Of a stretch of 64,000 nucleotides of DNA, positions 17,361 to 26,332 are shown piece after piece. The position numbers and the translations under genes are program-made. Numbering within the stretch: the stretch's first letter is position 1; the number at the start of each line of letters is the position of its first letter. Below the pieces are notes generated by a model. That model saw nothing but the letters and a program-made list of their open reading frames with translations. It did no database searches and had not been told where the DNA came from. This stretch comes from Rhizobacter sp. Root404. Its GTDB lineage: Bacteria > Pseudomonadota > Gammaproteobacteria > Burkholderiales > Burkholderiaceae_C. The stretch lies in assembly GCF_001425865.1 (NCBI RefSeq), contig NZ_LMDS01000005.1, positions 310,001 to 374,000 of the forward strand, written 5' to 3'.

Positions 17361-18776
17361 ATGATCACACTCCACCCAGAATCCCAGGTGCCTTTGGTTG
17401 TCCAGATCGTCGACGGCTTTCGCCGCCTGATCGCCGACCAGTCCTTGCGCCCGGGCGTCAAGCTGCCGTCGATCCGGGCGCTCGCGGCCTCGCACTCGGT
17501 CAGCGTCTTCACGGTCGTGGAGGCCTACGATCGGCTGGTGGCCCAGGGCTGGGTGATCTCGCGCGCGAACGCCGGCTTCTTCGTCAAGCGCCGCGCCGAG
17601 CCGGCCGCCGCCACCGGCGAGGTGCCCCGCAGCGACCTGCGCTTCGACGCCCGCTGGTACCTGCAGCAGATCTTCGAGAACCGCAACCTGATGCTCAAGC
17701 CGGGTTGCGGCTGGATGCCGAACGACTGGCTGTTCGAGGAGGGCGTGCGCCGCAGCCTGCGGCAGCTCGCCAGCGACGGCGCCGAGCTCGGGGGCTACGG
17801 CGCGCCGCACGGCCACATGGCGCTGCGCCTGCTGATCGCCGAATCGCTGGCCGAAGGCGGCATCGCCGTCGGGGCCGAGCACGTTCTGCTGACCCAGGGC
17901 TCGAGCCAGGCGCTCGACCTGGTTGCGCGCCGGCTCGTGAAGCCCGGCGACACGGTGCTCGTCGACGAGCCCGGCTATCCGAACCTGATGTTCATGCTGC
18001 GCTTCCTCGGCGCGCGGCTGGTCGGCGTGCCGCGCGCGCCCGGAGGTTACGACCTGGCGGTGCTGGAGGCGCTGCTCGTCGAGCACCGGCCGAGCGTGTT
18101 CTTCACCCAGCCGCGCCTGCAGAGCCCGACCAATTCCGTGACACCGCTGCCGCAGCTCTACCGTGTGCTCCAACTCGCCGAGAAGCACGAGGTCACGCTG
18201 GTCGAGAACGACATCTACGCCGATCTCGATCCCGAGCCGCGTCCGTCGCTCGCCAGTCTCGACCAGCTGCGCCGGGTCGTCCACATCGGCAGCTTCTCGA
18301 AGACGATCTCGCCCAACATCCGGGTCGGCCACGTCGTGGCGCGCGCGGACCTGCTCGACGAGCTCGCGCAGCTGAAGATGGTGTCGGGGTTGACCTCTTC
18401 GGACATCACCGAGCGGCTGGCCTTCGGCGCGCTCACGGAAGGGCGGTGGCGCAAGCACCTGCGTTCGCTGCGCGACCGGTTGGCGCAGGCCCACGGTGCG
18501 GTGGGCGCGCGCCTGACCGACCTGGGCTTCGAGCTTTTCAGCGAGCCCAAGGCGGGCATGTACCTCTGGGCACGCCATCCCGACCTGACAGACAGTGCCG
18601 GCCTGGCGCAGCAGGCGGTCGCCTCCAGCATCCTGCTCGGCCCGGGCCACCTGTTCCTGACGGAGCCACGCACGACCGGCTGGCTGCGCTTCAACGTCGC
18701 CTTCAGCGACGACGCGAGGCTGTACCGGTTCCTCGCCGAACAGATCGCCTCGCACGAGCGGAGCGCCTTTCTATAA
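17361..18776 (+). CDS. MocR-type regulator: GntR wHTH fused to class I aminotransferase domain
   Basis: PLP-binding transcription factor, 471 residues. Residues about 1-75 are a GntR winged helix (LPSIRALAASHSVSVFTVVEAYDRL). Residues about 110-470 are an aminotransferase-like fold. The internal aldimine lysine is in GSFSKTISPNIRVG, and the PLP-binding ENDIYADL and YGAPHGHMALR are present. It is divergent from the potA-D-B-C-speB operon and probably senses an amine or amino acid linked to that pathway. This matches known MocR regulators, which often sit opposite the genes they control. Its last codons contain the -10 of alaS. Confidence 0.92.
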   Translation: MITLHPESQVPLVVQIVDGFRRLIADQSLRPGVKLPSIRALAASHSVSVFTVVEAYDRLVAQGWVISRANAGFFVKRRAEPAAATGEVPRSDLRFDARWYLQQIFENRNLMLKPGCGWMPNDWLFEEGVRRSLRQLASDGAELGGYGAPHGHMALRLLIAESLAEGGIAVGAEHVLLTQGSSQALDLVARRLVKPGDTVLVDEPGYPNLMFMLRFLGARLVGVPRAPGGYDLAVLEALLVEHRPSVFFTQPRLQSPTNSVTPLPQLYRVLQLAEKHEVTLVENDIYADLDPEPRPSLASLDQLRRVVHIGSFSKTISPNIRVGHVVARADLLDELAQLKMVSGLTSSDITERLAFGALTEGRWRKHLRSLRDRLAQAHGAVGARLTDLGFELFSEPKAGMYLWARHPDLTDSAGLAQQAVASSILLGPGHLFLTEPRTTGWLRFNVAFSDDARLYRFLAEQIASHERSAFL

Positions 18777-18777
18777 T
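18772..18777 (+). promoter_or_regulatory. -10 element of alaS promoter
   Basis: A perfect TATAAT overlaps the last codons and stop of the MocR gene, 60 bp before the alaS ATG. No good -35 is seen at normal spacing. The predicted start near 18784 leaves a leader of about 54 nt. Confidence 0.6.
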
Positions 18778-18837
18778 CGAAGGTTTGCCGGCCCGCCTGG
18801 CGCGCTGTACCCAACGAGATAGCAACGAAAGAGCCGG

Positions 18838-21477
18838 ATGAAAGCTTCCGAAATCCGCCAGACCTTCCTGAAGTTCTTCGAGGCGAAGGGGCACACGATC
18901 GTCGCATCGAGCCCGGTCGTGCCCGGCGACGACCCGACGCTGCTGTTCACGAACGCCGGGATGAACCAGTTCAAGGACGTGTTCCTCGGCACCGACCGCC
19001 GCCCGTACTCGCGCGCGACCACCGCGCAGAAGTGCATCCGCGCCGGCGGCAAGCACAACGACCTCGAGAACGTCGGCTACACCGCGCGCCACCACACCTT
19101 CTTCGAGATGCTGGGCAATTTCAGCTTCGGCGACTATTTCAAGAAGGACGCGATTGCCTACGCCTGGGAACTGCTGACCGAGGTCTACAAGCTGCCGAAG
19201 GAAAAGCTCTGGGTCACCGTCTACGCCGAGGACGACGAGGCCTACGAGATCTGGAACAAGGACGTCGGCGTGCCGGCCGACCGCATCGTGCGGATCGGCG
19301 ACAACAAGGGCGCTCGCTACGCGTCCGACAACTTCTGGATGATGGGCGACACCGGTCCGTGCGGGCCCTGCACCGAGATCTTCTACGACCACGGCCCGGA
19401 GATCGCCGGCGGCCCGCCGGGTTCGCCCGACGAAGACGGCGACCGCTACATCGAGATCTGGAACAACGTGTTCATGCAGTTCAACCGCGACGACGCGGGC
19501 GTGATGCACAAGCTGCCCAAGCCGAGCGTGGACACCGGCATGGGCCTGGAGCGCCTGACCGCGGTGCTGCAGCACGTGCACAGCAACTACGAGATCGACA
19601 CGTTCGTGAACCTGCTGGCCGCGTCGAAGAAGGCGGTGGACGCGGCTGGCGCAGGAGATTGCGACGCGGAGTCGCCGTCGTTGAAGGTGATCGCCGACCA
19701 CATCCGCGCCTGCACCTTCACGGTCGTCGACGGCGTGATCCCGAGCAACGCGGGCCGCGGCTACGTGCTGCGCCGGATCGCGCGCCGCGCGATCCGCCAC
19801 GGCTACAAGCTCGGCGCGCGCAAGCCGTTCTTCCATACGCTGGTCGGCGCGCTCGCCAACGAGATGGGCGACGCGTACCCCGAGCTGCGCCGCGAGGAGA
19901 AGCGCGCGTTCGAGGTGCTGAAGCAGGAAGAGGAAGGCTTCTTCCGCACCATCGCGAACGGGATGGAGATTCTCGAGAAGGCGCTCGCGTCATTGGACAA
20001 GGCGGGCACCAAGCAACTCGACGGCGACACTGCGTTCAAGCTGCACGACACCTTCGGCTTCCCGGTCGACCTGACGGCCGACGTGTGCCGCGAGCGCGGC
20101 GTCACGGTCGACGAGGCGCGCTTCAACGAGCTGCTCGACGAGCAGAAGAAGCGCGCCCGCGAGGCCGGCAAGTTCAAGATGGCGCAGGGGCTGGAATACA
20201 GTGGCGCGGTCACGCAATTCCACGGCTACGACGAGCTGGCGCGCGACGGCGTGAAGGTGACCGCGGTCTACGTCGACGGCAGTGCCGTCGCGAGCGCGGC
20301 GTCGGGCGACGACGCCGTGATCGTGCTCGACCACACGCCGTTCTACGCCGAGTCCGGCGGCCAGGTCGGCGACACCGGCGAGCTGCGCAACGCCACGTCG
20401 CGTTTCCTGGTCGAAGACACGATCAAGGTCCAGGCGGCGGTGTTCGGCCACCACGGCCGCGTGGTCGAAGGCGAAATCAAGGTCGGTGACGTGTTCACCG
20501 CCAAGGTCGATGCCGAGCAGCGCGCGAAGACCGTGCGCAACCATTCGTCGACCCACCTGATGCACAAGGCGCTGCGCGAGGTGCTCGGCGAGCACGTGCA
20601 GCAGAAGGGCTCGCTGGTCAACGCCGATCGCACGCGTTTCGACTTCGTGCACAACGGGCCGCTGACGGAGGCGCAGATCGCGCAGGTCGAGGCGATCGTC
20701 AATGCCGAGATCCTGGCGAACGCCGCGACGAATGCGCGCGTCATGCCGATCGAGGAGGCGCAGAAATCCGGCGCAGTGATGCTGTTCGGCGAGAAGTACG
20801 GCGACGAGGTGCGGGTGCTCGACATCGGCAGCAGCCGCGAGTTCTGCGGCGGCACGCACGTGCAGCGCACCGGCGACATCGGCCTGTTCAAGATCGTCGG
20901 CGAGAGTGGCGTCGCGGCGGGCGTGCGGCGGGTCGAGGCGATCACCGGCGACAACGCGCTGGCCTACCTGCAGTCGCTCGAAGCCACGGTGCAGCAGCTG
21001 GCCGGCGCGCTGAAGGCGTCGCCCGCCGAAGTGCCGGCGCGCCTGACGCAGGTGCTGGACCACGTGCGCGCGCTCGAGAAGGAACTCGCGGCGCTGAAGG
21101 GCAAGCTCGCGTCGTCGCAGGGCGACGAGCTGATGGCCGGCGCCGTCGACGTGAACGGCATCAAGGTGCTGGCCGCGATGCTGGCCGGCGCCGACGCGAA
21201 GACCTTGCGCGACACGATGGACAAGCTGAAGGACAAGCTCAAGACCGCCGCGATCGTGCTGGCCACCGTCGAGGGCGGCAAGGTGCAGATCGCCGCGGGC
21301 GTGACCAACGACAGCATCGCCAAGCTCAAGGCCGGCGAGCTCGTCAACTTCGTCGCGCAGCAGGTCGGCGGCAAGGGGGGCGGCAAGCCCGACATGGCGA
21401 TGGCCGGTGGCACCGATCCGAGCAAGCTCGACGCCGCGCTCGCGTCGGTGCGTGGCTGGGTCGCCGAACGGGTGTGA
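18838..21477 (+). CDS. alaS: Alanine--tRNA ligase
   Basis: Charges tRNA-Ala and edits mischarged Ser/Gly. The 879-residue protein has the class II catalytic domain (residues about 1-250, with [11 protein letters not shown] and [15 protein letters not shown]), the tRNA-recognition helical region, and the editing domain with the zinc motifs HSSTHLMH and CGGTHV. It ends in the C-Ala oligomerisation domain, where [13 protein letters not shown] is visible. The length is normal. It is followed after 1 bp by the AaaT-like acetyltransferase gene. Confidence 0.98.
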   Translation: MKASEIRQTFLKFFEAKGHTIVASSPVVPGDDPTLLFTNAGMNQFKDVFLGTDRRPYSRATTAQKCIRAGGKHNDLENVGYTARHHTFFEMLGNFSFGDYFKKDAIAYAWELLTEVYKLPKEKLWVTVYAEDDEAYEIWNKDVGVPADRIVRIGDNKGARYASDNFWMMGDTGPCGPCTEIFYDHGPEIAGGPPGSPDEDGDRYIEIWNNVFMQFNRDDAGVMHKLPKPSVDTGMGLERLTAVLQHVHSNYEIDTFVNLLAASKKAVDAAGAGDCDAESPSLKVIADHIRACTFTVVDGVIPSNAGRGYVLRRIARRAIRHGYKLGARKPFFHTLVGALANEMGDAYPELRREEKRAFEVLKQEEEGFFRTIANGMEILEKALASLDKAGTKQLDGDTAFKLHDTFGFPVDLTADVCRERGVTVDEARFNELLDEQKKRAREAGKFKMAQGLEYSGAVTQFHGYDELARDGVKVTAVYVDGSAVASAASGDDAVIVLDHTPFYAESGGQVGDTGELRNATSRFLVEDTIKVQAAVFGHHGRVVEGEIKVGDVFTAKVDAEQRAKTVRNHSSTHLMHKALREVLGEHVQQKGSLVNADRTRFDFVHNGPLTEAQIAQVEAIVNAEILANAATNARVMPIEEAQKSGAVMLFGEKYGDEVRVLDIGSSREFCGGTHVQRTGDIGLFKIVGESGVAAGVRRVEAITGDNALAYLQSLEATVQQLAGALKASPAEVPARLTQVLDHVRALEKELAALKGKLASSQGDELMAGAVDVNGIKVLAAMLAGADAKTLRDTMDKLKDKLKTAAIVLATVEGGKVQIAAGVTNDSIAKLKAGELVNFVAQQVGGKGGGKPDMAMAGGTDPSKLDAALASVRGWVAERV

Positions 21478-21478
21478 T

Positions 21479-22006
21479 GTGAGCGTGGTGGTCCGCCGGG
21501 CTCGGGCGTCCGACGCGGCCGCGCTGGCGCGACAGCTGAGCGATCCGGCGGTGTTCGGGGGGCTGTTGCAGCTGCCGTACCCGAGCGAGGAGGCCTGGGC
21601 GAAGCGTCTGACCGATGGGGTCGGCGCGACGGGACCCGATGTGTTGCTCGTCGCCGAACGCGACGACGAGCTTGTCGGCGCCGCCGGCCTGAACAGCGTC
21701 AGCGGTCACGTGCGCCGTCGCCACGCGATGGGGCTGGGCATCCATGTCGCGCCGCATGCCCAACGGCAGGGCGTCGGCCAGGCGCTGATGGCCGCGCTGT
21801 GCGACTATGCCGACCGCTGGGTGGGTCTGATGCGGCTGGAACTCACGGTCTACACGGACAACGACGCGGCGATCCGCCTGTATCGCCGGTTCGGCTTCGA
21901 AACCGAAGGGAAGATGCGCGCCTACGCCCTGCGCGACGGCGTGTATGCGGACGTGTTCGCGATGGCCAGGCTGCACCCGAGCCCGCCGACACTGCCGCCG
22001 CGCTGA
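21479..22006 (+). CDS. GNAT acetyltransferase, AaaT/YhhY-like
   Basis: Probable N-acetyltransferase acting on amino acids. The 175-residue protein resembles E. coli AaaT (YhhY), an L-amino acid N-acyltransferase, over its whole length: QLPYPSEEAWAKRL, GIHVAPHAQRQGVGQALM (acetyl-CoA loop), ELTVYTDNDAAIRLYRRFGFE and YALRDGVYAD all have counterparts. The start is a GTG at 21479, one base after the alaS stop; a longer frame runs into alaS and is rejected. Its position directly behind alaS suggests co-transcription. The substrate is an inference from similarity. Confidence 0.85.
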   Translation: MSVVVRRARASDAAALARQLSDPAVFGGLLQLPYPSEEAWAKRLTDGVGATGPDVLLVAERDDELVGAAGLNSVSGHVRRRHAMGLGIHVAPHAQRQGVGQALMAALCDYADRWVGLMRLELTVYTDNDAAIRLYRRFGFETEGKMRAYALRDGVYADVFAMARLHPSPPTLPPR

Positions 22007-22010
22007 ACGT

Positions 22011-22973
22011 TCAGCCGGCGGGCGCCCAGAACACGCCGAACCAGCCGCGCTCGTCGGTCCAGTGCTCGGGCGCCTCGAAGCCCGCGTCCTGCAGCATCGT
22101 CGCGAAATTCTCGACCGTGTACTTGCACGAGTTTTCGGTGTGGATGCGCTCGCCGGCGCGGAACTCGCGCTGCGAGCCGGACCAGCGCACGGTCAGGTCG
22201 CGGCGCGCTTCGAGGTGCATCTCGACCCGCGAGGCCGACTCGTTCCACAGCCCGACGTGCTGCCAGTCGGCCGGCGCGAAATCGCTGCCGATCAGCCGGT
22301 TCAGCTGCCGCAGCAGGTTCAGGTTGAACGCCGCGGTGACGCCGAGCGCGTCGTCGTAGGCGGCCTGGAGGATCGCACCCGGCTTGACCAGGTCGACACC
22401 GATCAGCAGGCCGCCTCCCTGTGCCTGCGATCGCACGCGCTTCAGGAACGCCAGCGCGTCGCCGGGCGTGAAGTTGCCGATGCTGGAGCCGGGGTAGAAG
22501 AACACGCCGCGCGTGCCGATCAGGTCATCGTCCAGGTCGAGCGTCGCGGAGAAGTCCTGGCCGAGCCCGACGACGTCGAGCGCCGGGTGCTCGCGCTGAA
22601 CGCGCTTGAGCGCGTCGTGCAGGAAGTCGACCGAGATGTCGACGGCCACATAGCGGCTCGGCTCCAGCAGCGGAAACAGCCGGATCGCCTTGGCGCAGTT
22701 GCCGGCGCCCAGGTCGATCAGCGTCGCGCCGGACCCGATGCGGCGCGCCATCGCCGCGCCGTGGGAGGCGAAGATCGCCGCCTCGGTGCGGGTCGGGTAG
22801 TACTCGGGCAGCTCGGTGATCGCCTCGAACAGGTGCGAGCCCAGGCGGTCGTAGAAGTATTTGGGCGCGGCGTGCGCCGGTTGCTGCATCAGCCCGGATT
22901 CGATCTCGCGGCGGTCGGCCGCCGTGTCGGCGACATGGCGCTGGATGAATCGGGGCGTGCGCAATGGGGTCAT
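22011..22973 (-). CDS. egtD: L-histidine N-alpha-methyltransferase EgtD
   Basis: SAM-dependent trimethylation of histidine to hercynine, the first step of ergothioneine synthesis. The 320-residue protein has KYFYDRLGSHLFE and LPEYYPTRTE (tyrosines that bind histidine in the mycobacterial enzyme), the SAM motif LIDLGAGNCAK, FFYPGSSIGNF with the key Asn, and TENSCKY with the Glu and Ser that hold the imidazole. No egtB is adjacent, which is unusual; the sulfoxide synthase must be elsewhere if the pathway is complete. ATG 22973 is chosen by family length. It is divergent from the TlpA-like gene and convergent with the acetyltransferase (4-bp gap). Confidence 0.93.
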   Translation of the reverse strand: MTPLRTPRFIQRHVADTAADRREIESGLMQQPAHAAPKYFYDRLGSHLFEAITELPEYYPTRTEAAIFASHGAAMARRIGSGATLIDLGAGNCAKAIRLFPLLEPSRYVAVDISVDFLHDALKRVQREHPALDVVGLGQDFSATLDLDDDLIGTRGVFFYPGSSIGNFTPGDALAFLKRVRSQAQGGGLLIGVDLVKPGAILQAAYDDALGVTAAFNLNLLRQLNRLIGSDFAPADWQHVGLWNESASRVEMHLEARRDLTVRWSGSQREFRAGERIHTENSCKYTVENFATMLQDAGFEAPEHWTDERGWFGVFWAPAG

Positions 22974-23049
22974 GGACGGATGTGGTGCAATCGTCGTGGA
23001 CACGGGTGTCGATCGACGTTGCCCGCACCTTACACCGGCTGGAATTCCG

Positions 23050-23616
23050 ATGCAGACCATGGATGGGCAGGGCCCGAGTAGGACAACACGCCGTCGTTTC
23101 CTGACCGGGTCGGTGGCGCTTGCCGCGGTGGCAGCGGCCGGCCCTGCTCGCGCGGCCCACGTCGTTCGGCCCTGGCCTGCCGGCAGGCCGACCCCGGCCC
23201 TCGCGCTGACCGACCTGGACGGCAAGGCCTGGTCGCTTGCCGCGCTGAAGGGCCGGCCGGTCGTCCTGAACTTCTGGGCCAGCTGGTGCGAACCCTGCCG
23301 CGCCGAGATGCCGTCGCTCGAGCTGCTGCAGACGCGCCATGAGAAGGCCGGACTGGTGATCCTGTCCGTCAACTACCAGGAGCCGGCGCCGAAGATCAAG
23401 CGCTTCCTCGAGACGCTGCCGTTCTCGCTGCCGATCCTGCTCGACCGCGAGGGCGAGGCCGCCGCCGCCTGGACGCCGCGCGTGTTCCCGACCACGGTGT
23501 TGATCGATCGCGGCGGCACGGCCCGCAGTTCGGTGCTCGGCGAGCTCGACTGGCTGGGCGACACCGCGCGCGGCCTGGTCGAGCCGTTGCTTGCAGCAGC
23601 CCCGCGCGTCGCCTGA
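23050..23616 (+). CDS. Periplasmic TlpA/ResA-like thioredoxin with Tat signal
   Basis: Thioredoxin-fold disulfide reductase or redoxin, 188 residues. The N-terminus has a twin-arginine signal, TRRRFLTGS followed by VALAAVAAAGPARA, rather than the Sec signal usual for TlpA. The active site W79-C80-E-P-C83 sits in FWASWCEPCRAEMPSL, and the cis-proline is in FPTTVLIDRGG. It starts at ATG 23050; a TTACAC hexamer about 15 bases upstream could be a -10. It is opposite egtD, which suggests but does not prove a thiol-redox link. The partner protein is unknown. Confidence 0.85.
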   Translation: MQTMDGQGPSRTTRRRFLTGSVALAAVAAAGPARAAHVVRPWPAGRPTPALALTDLDGKAWSLAALKGRPVVLNFWASWCEPCRAEMPSLELLQTRHEKAGLVILSVNYQEPAPKIKRFLETLPFSLPILLDREGEAAAAWTPRVFPTTVLIDRGGTARSSVLGELDWLGDTARGLVEPLLAAAPRVA

Positions 23617-23631
23617 TCATCGGTGCCCGTC

Positions 23632-23637
23632 GATAAT
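23632..23637 (+). promoter_or_regulatory. Possible -10 of the lepB-coaBC-dut operon
   Basis: GATAAT lies 68 bp before the lepB start, just after the stop of the TlpA-like gene. It matches five of six -10 positions; no clear -35 is present. Confidence 0.4.
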
Positions 23638-23664
23638 CGGCCACCGTCCTACCGGACCGACGAG

Positions 23665-23703
23665 ATGAACATGGACATGAAGATCCGCAGGTCGACCCCA
23701 TGA
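23665..23703 (+). CDS. Possible 12-residue leader peptide before lepB
   Basis: A micro-ORF encodes MNMDMKIRRSTP. It is preceded by GGA eight bases upstream, and its TGA overlaps the lepB ATG (ATGA). The overlap would couple lepB translation to it. No similarity is claimed, and three Met codons at positions 1, 3 and 5 leave the start open. Confidence 0.35.
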   Translation: MNMDMKIRRSTP

Positions 23704-24512
23704 GTGCCGGGTTGCAACTCGGTTTCTCGATCAACGAAATCCTTGCGCTCGCGACGCTGGCCACTGGCGCCTGCTGGGTCGCCTGGAAGGTTCGCAAGCG
23801 CCGCCTCGGCGGCGAGCCGGACAAGAAACCGCTGTGGGTCAGCTTCGGCGCCGAGCTGTTTGTCGTCGTCGCGCTGATGTTCACCTGCCGGATCGCGGTG
23901 GCCGACTGGCCGAAGGTGCCGTCGGGTTCGATGGAGCCGACGCTGCGTGTCGGCGACTACCTGCTCGTCAACCACCTGGCCTACGGGCCGCGGCTGCCGT
24001 TCACCAACACCGCGATCGAGTTCGGCCAGCCGCAGCGCGGTGACGTGGTGGTGTTCCGTTACCCGGTCGACGTGTCCGAGTTCTACGTCAAGCGGCTGGT
24101 CGGGCTGCCCGGCGACGTGGTCCGCTTCGACCGGGGCGTCGTCAGCGTCAACGGCGCGCCTTTCAACGTGCAGGTGGTCAGCGAGGGAACCGGGGCCAAC
24201 GTGCCGCCCGAGGACCGCGGGCAATGGCTGCTGGACGAGACCGCCGGCAGCAAGAGCCGCACCATCAAGGTCAACCCGTTCGTGATGGGCCGCTTGGCGC
24301 CCACCGGCATGGGCGCGAGCTGCAGCACCGAGGGGGCGACGGCTTGGCAGTGCACGGTGCCGGCGGGCCAGTACCTGATGATGGGCGACAACCGCGACAA
24401 CTCCTCCGACTCGCGGGTCTGGGGCTTCCTGCCGCACGAGCAGGTCTATGGCAAGGCGGTGCGCGTGCTGTTCAACCTGCACGACATGTCGCGCGCGTGG
24501 ACGGCTCTCTGA
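23700..24512 (+). CDS. lepB: Signal peptidase I
   Basis: Membrane serine protease that removes Sec/Tat signal peptides. The 270-residue protein has an N-terminal helix (about 9-28), a second helix (about 48-65), and the catalytic Ser77 in PSGSMEPTL with the general base Lys131 in YVKRLVGLPGD. Box E, MGDNRDNSSDSR, is intact. It lies in an unusual place, overlapping coaBC (TGATG), not next to lepA as in many Burkholderiales. It may therefore be a second signal peptidase, but this cannot be judged from one window. Confidence 0.95.
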   Translation: MSAGLQLGFSINEILALATLATGACWVAWKVRKRRLGGEPDKKPLWVSFGAELFVVVALMFTCRIAVADWPKVPSGSMEPTLRVGDYLLVNHLAYGPRLPFTNTAIEFGQPQRGDVVVFRYPVDVSEFYVKRLVGLPGDVVRFDRGVVSVNGAPFNVQVVSEGTGANVPPEDRGQWLLDETAGSKSRTIKVNPFVMGRLAPTGMGASCSTEGATAWQCTVPAGQYLMMGDNRDNSSDSRVWGFLPHEQVYGKAVRVLFNLHDMSRAWTAL

Positions 24513-25735
24513 TGGCGGCTGCATCGCTGGGCCTGGCAGGCAGGCACATCGTGCTCGGCCTGTCGGGCGGCATCGCCTGCTACAAGGCGGCCGATTTCAC
24601 CCGTGAGCTGGTCAAGGCGGGCGCCACCGTGCAGGTGGTGATGACCGAGGCGGCCGAGGAGTTCATCACGCCGGTCACGCTGCAGGCGCTGTCGAACCGC
24701 CGCGTCTACACGAGCCAGTGGGACGCGCGCGAGCCCAACAACATGGCGCACATCAACCTGACGCGCGAGGCCGATGCAATCGTCATCGCCCCGGCCAGCG
24801 CCGACCTGATCGCCAAGCTGGTCCAGGGCCGCGCCGACGACCTGCTCAGCCTGATGTGCCTGGCCCGGCCGATCGAGCGCTGTCCGTTGCTGGTGGCTCC
24901 CGCGATGAACCGCGAGATGTGGGCGCACCCGGCCACGAAGCGCAACCTGGCGCAGCTGCGCGCCGATGGCACCGCGATCCTCGGCCCCGGCAGCGGCGAC
25001 CAGGCCTGCGGCGAGATCGGCGATGGCCGCATGCTCGAGCCGGCCGAACTGCTGGCCGACATGGTCGCTTGCTTCCAGCCCAAGCTGCTGGCGGGCAGGC
25101 GCGTGCTGATCACCGCGGGGCCGACCTTCGAGCCGATCGACCCGGTGCGCGGCATCACCAACCATTCGAGCGGCAAGATGGGATTCGCGATCGCGCGCGC
25201 CGCGGCCGATGCGGGCGCCGCGGTCACGCTGGTGGCCGGGCCGGTGCACCTGCCCACGCCGCGGGGCGTGGCCCGCATCGATGTGATGACGGCGCGGCAG
25301 ATGTTCGATGCGACGCTGAGCGCGGTGGCCGCGCACGACGTGTTCGTCGCGACCGCCGCGGTGGCCGACTGGCGGCCGGCCCGCTTCAACGACCACAAGA
25401 TCAAGAAGCAGGCCGGCGAGAAGGGCCCGCCGAGCTTCGAACTGGCCGAGAACCCGGACATCCTCGCCACCGTCGCGGCGCTGCCGAAGCCGCCGTACTG
25501 TGTCGGCTTCGCCGCCGAGAGCCACGACCTGCTGGCGCACGCGCGCGAGAAGCGGGTGCGCAAGGGCATCCCGTTGATCGTCGCCAACCTCGGCCCGGCA
25601 ACCTTCGGGCAGGACGACAACGCGCTGACGCTGGTCGATGCGAATGGCGAGCGCGAGCTGCCGCGCGCCGACAAGTTGACGCTTGCCCGGCAACTGGTCG
25701 CCGAGATCGCGCGCCGCGTGGGAGTGGGGCAATGA
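24512..25735 (+). CDS. coaBC: Bifunctional phosphopantothenoylcysteine decarboxylase/phosphopantothenate--cysteine ligase
   Basis: Catalyses two consecutive steps of coenzyme A synthesis. The 407-residue protein has the N-terminal FMN-dependent CoaC domain (about 1-190), with the active histidine in [13 protein letters not shown], the [10 protein letters not shown] motif and the catalytic Cys in [10 protein letters not shown]. The C-terminal CoaB domain carries [22 protein letters not shown] and [12 protein letters not shown] 24512 overlaps the lepB stop (TGATG), and the gene's own stop overlaps the dut start (ATGA). The coaBC-dut pairing is widely conserved. Confidence 0.97.
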   Translation: MAAASLGLAGRHIVLGLSGGIACYKAADFTRELVKAGATVQVVMTEAAEEFITPVTLQALSNRRVYTSQWDAREPNNMAHINLTREADAIVIAPASADLIAKLVQGRADDLLSLMCLARPIERCPLLVAPAMNREMWAHPATKRNLAQLRADGTAILGPGSGDQACGEIGDGRMLEPAELLADMVACFQPKLLAGRRVLITAGPTFEPIDPVRGITNHSSGKMGFAIARAAADAGAAVTLVAGPVHLPTPRGVARIDVMTARQMFDATLSAVAAHDVFVATAAVADWRPARFNDHKIKKQAGEKGPPSFELAENPDILATVAALPKPPYCVGFAAESHDLLAHAREKRVRKGIPLIVANLGPATFGQDDNALTLVDANGERELPRADKLTLARQLVAEIARRVGVGQ

Positions 25736-26181
25736 CGACCGTCGACGTCCGCGTGCTCGATCCGCGCATGGCCGATCAGCTGCCGGCCTACGCGACATCG
25801 GGCAGCGCCGGGCTGGACCTGCGCGCGTGTGTCGATTCGGCGCTGCCGATCGAGCCCGGGCAGACCGTGCTGATCCCGACCGGCCTGTCCATCCACATCG
25901 GCGATCCCGGGCTGGCCGCGATGATCCTGCCGCGCTCGGGCCTCGGTCACAAGCACGGCATCGTGCTGGGCAACCTCGTCGGGCTGATCGACTCGGACTA
26001 TCAGGGGCCGCTGATGGTCAGCTGCTGGAACCGAGGGTCGACGACGTTCATCGTGCAGCCGCTGGACCGGATCGCGCAGCTCGTGATCGTGCCGGTGGTT
26101 CAGGCGAAATTTCGCGTCGTCGAGGCGTTCGACGCCTCGGGCCGCGGGGCGGGTGGTTTCGGATCGACCGGGCGCGGTTGA
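25732..26181 (+). CDS. dut: dUTP diphosphatase
   Basis: Homotrimeric enzyme that hydrolyses dUTP to dUMP, keeping uracil out of DNA and feeding dTMP synthesis. All five motifs are visible in the 149-residue protein: [34 protein letters not shown] and the C-terminal [12 protein letters not shown] 25732 overlaps the coaBC stop (ATGA). Confidence 0.97.
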   Translation: MTTVDVRVLDPRMADQLPAYATSGSAGLDLRACVDSALPIEPGQTVLIPTGLSIHIGDPGLAAMILPRSGLGHKHGIVLGNLVGLIDSDYQGPLMVSCWNRGSTTFIVQPLDRIAQLVIVPVVQAKFRVVEAFDASGRGAGGFGSTGRG

Positions 26182-26291
26182 GGCGGCGCTGCGGAACTCG
26201 GCCCGGGCGAGCCGCACCAAGCGGCTTCCCCGTGGATCGGTGAGCGTTGTCGGCGGCGCGGCGATTGGCGAGAATCACAAGTTGTAACGAA

Positions 26292-26322
26292 TTGGCGCGC
26301 TTCGCGGCGAACCGCGCCCAAC
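26292..26322. promoter_or_regulatory. Imperfect palindrome before the second RND operon
   Basis: The arms are TTGGCGCG and CGCGCCCAA, around an inner TTCG-CGG-CGAA repeat, with one gap and one mismatch. It ends 10 bp before the adaptor ATG, next to the AGGA ribosome site (26324-26327). It could be an operator for an unlinked regulator, or a leader hairpin. Confidence 0.4.
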
Positions 26323-26332
26323 CAGGATCTGC

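Noticed and set aside
17199..18755. ATPase frame open upstream, suggesting a 900-residue PotA fusion
   Set aside because: The extension is antisense to the MocR gene, is low in complexity, and PotA is complete from 17198.
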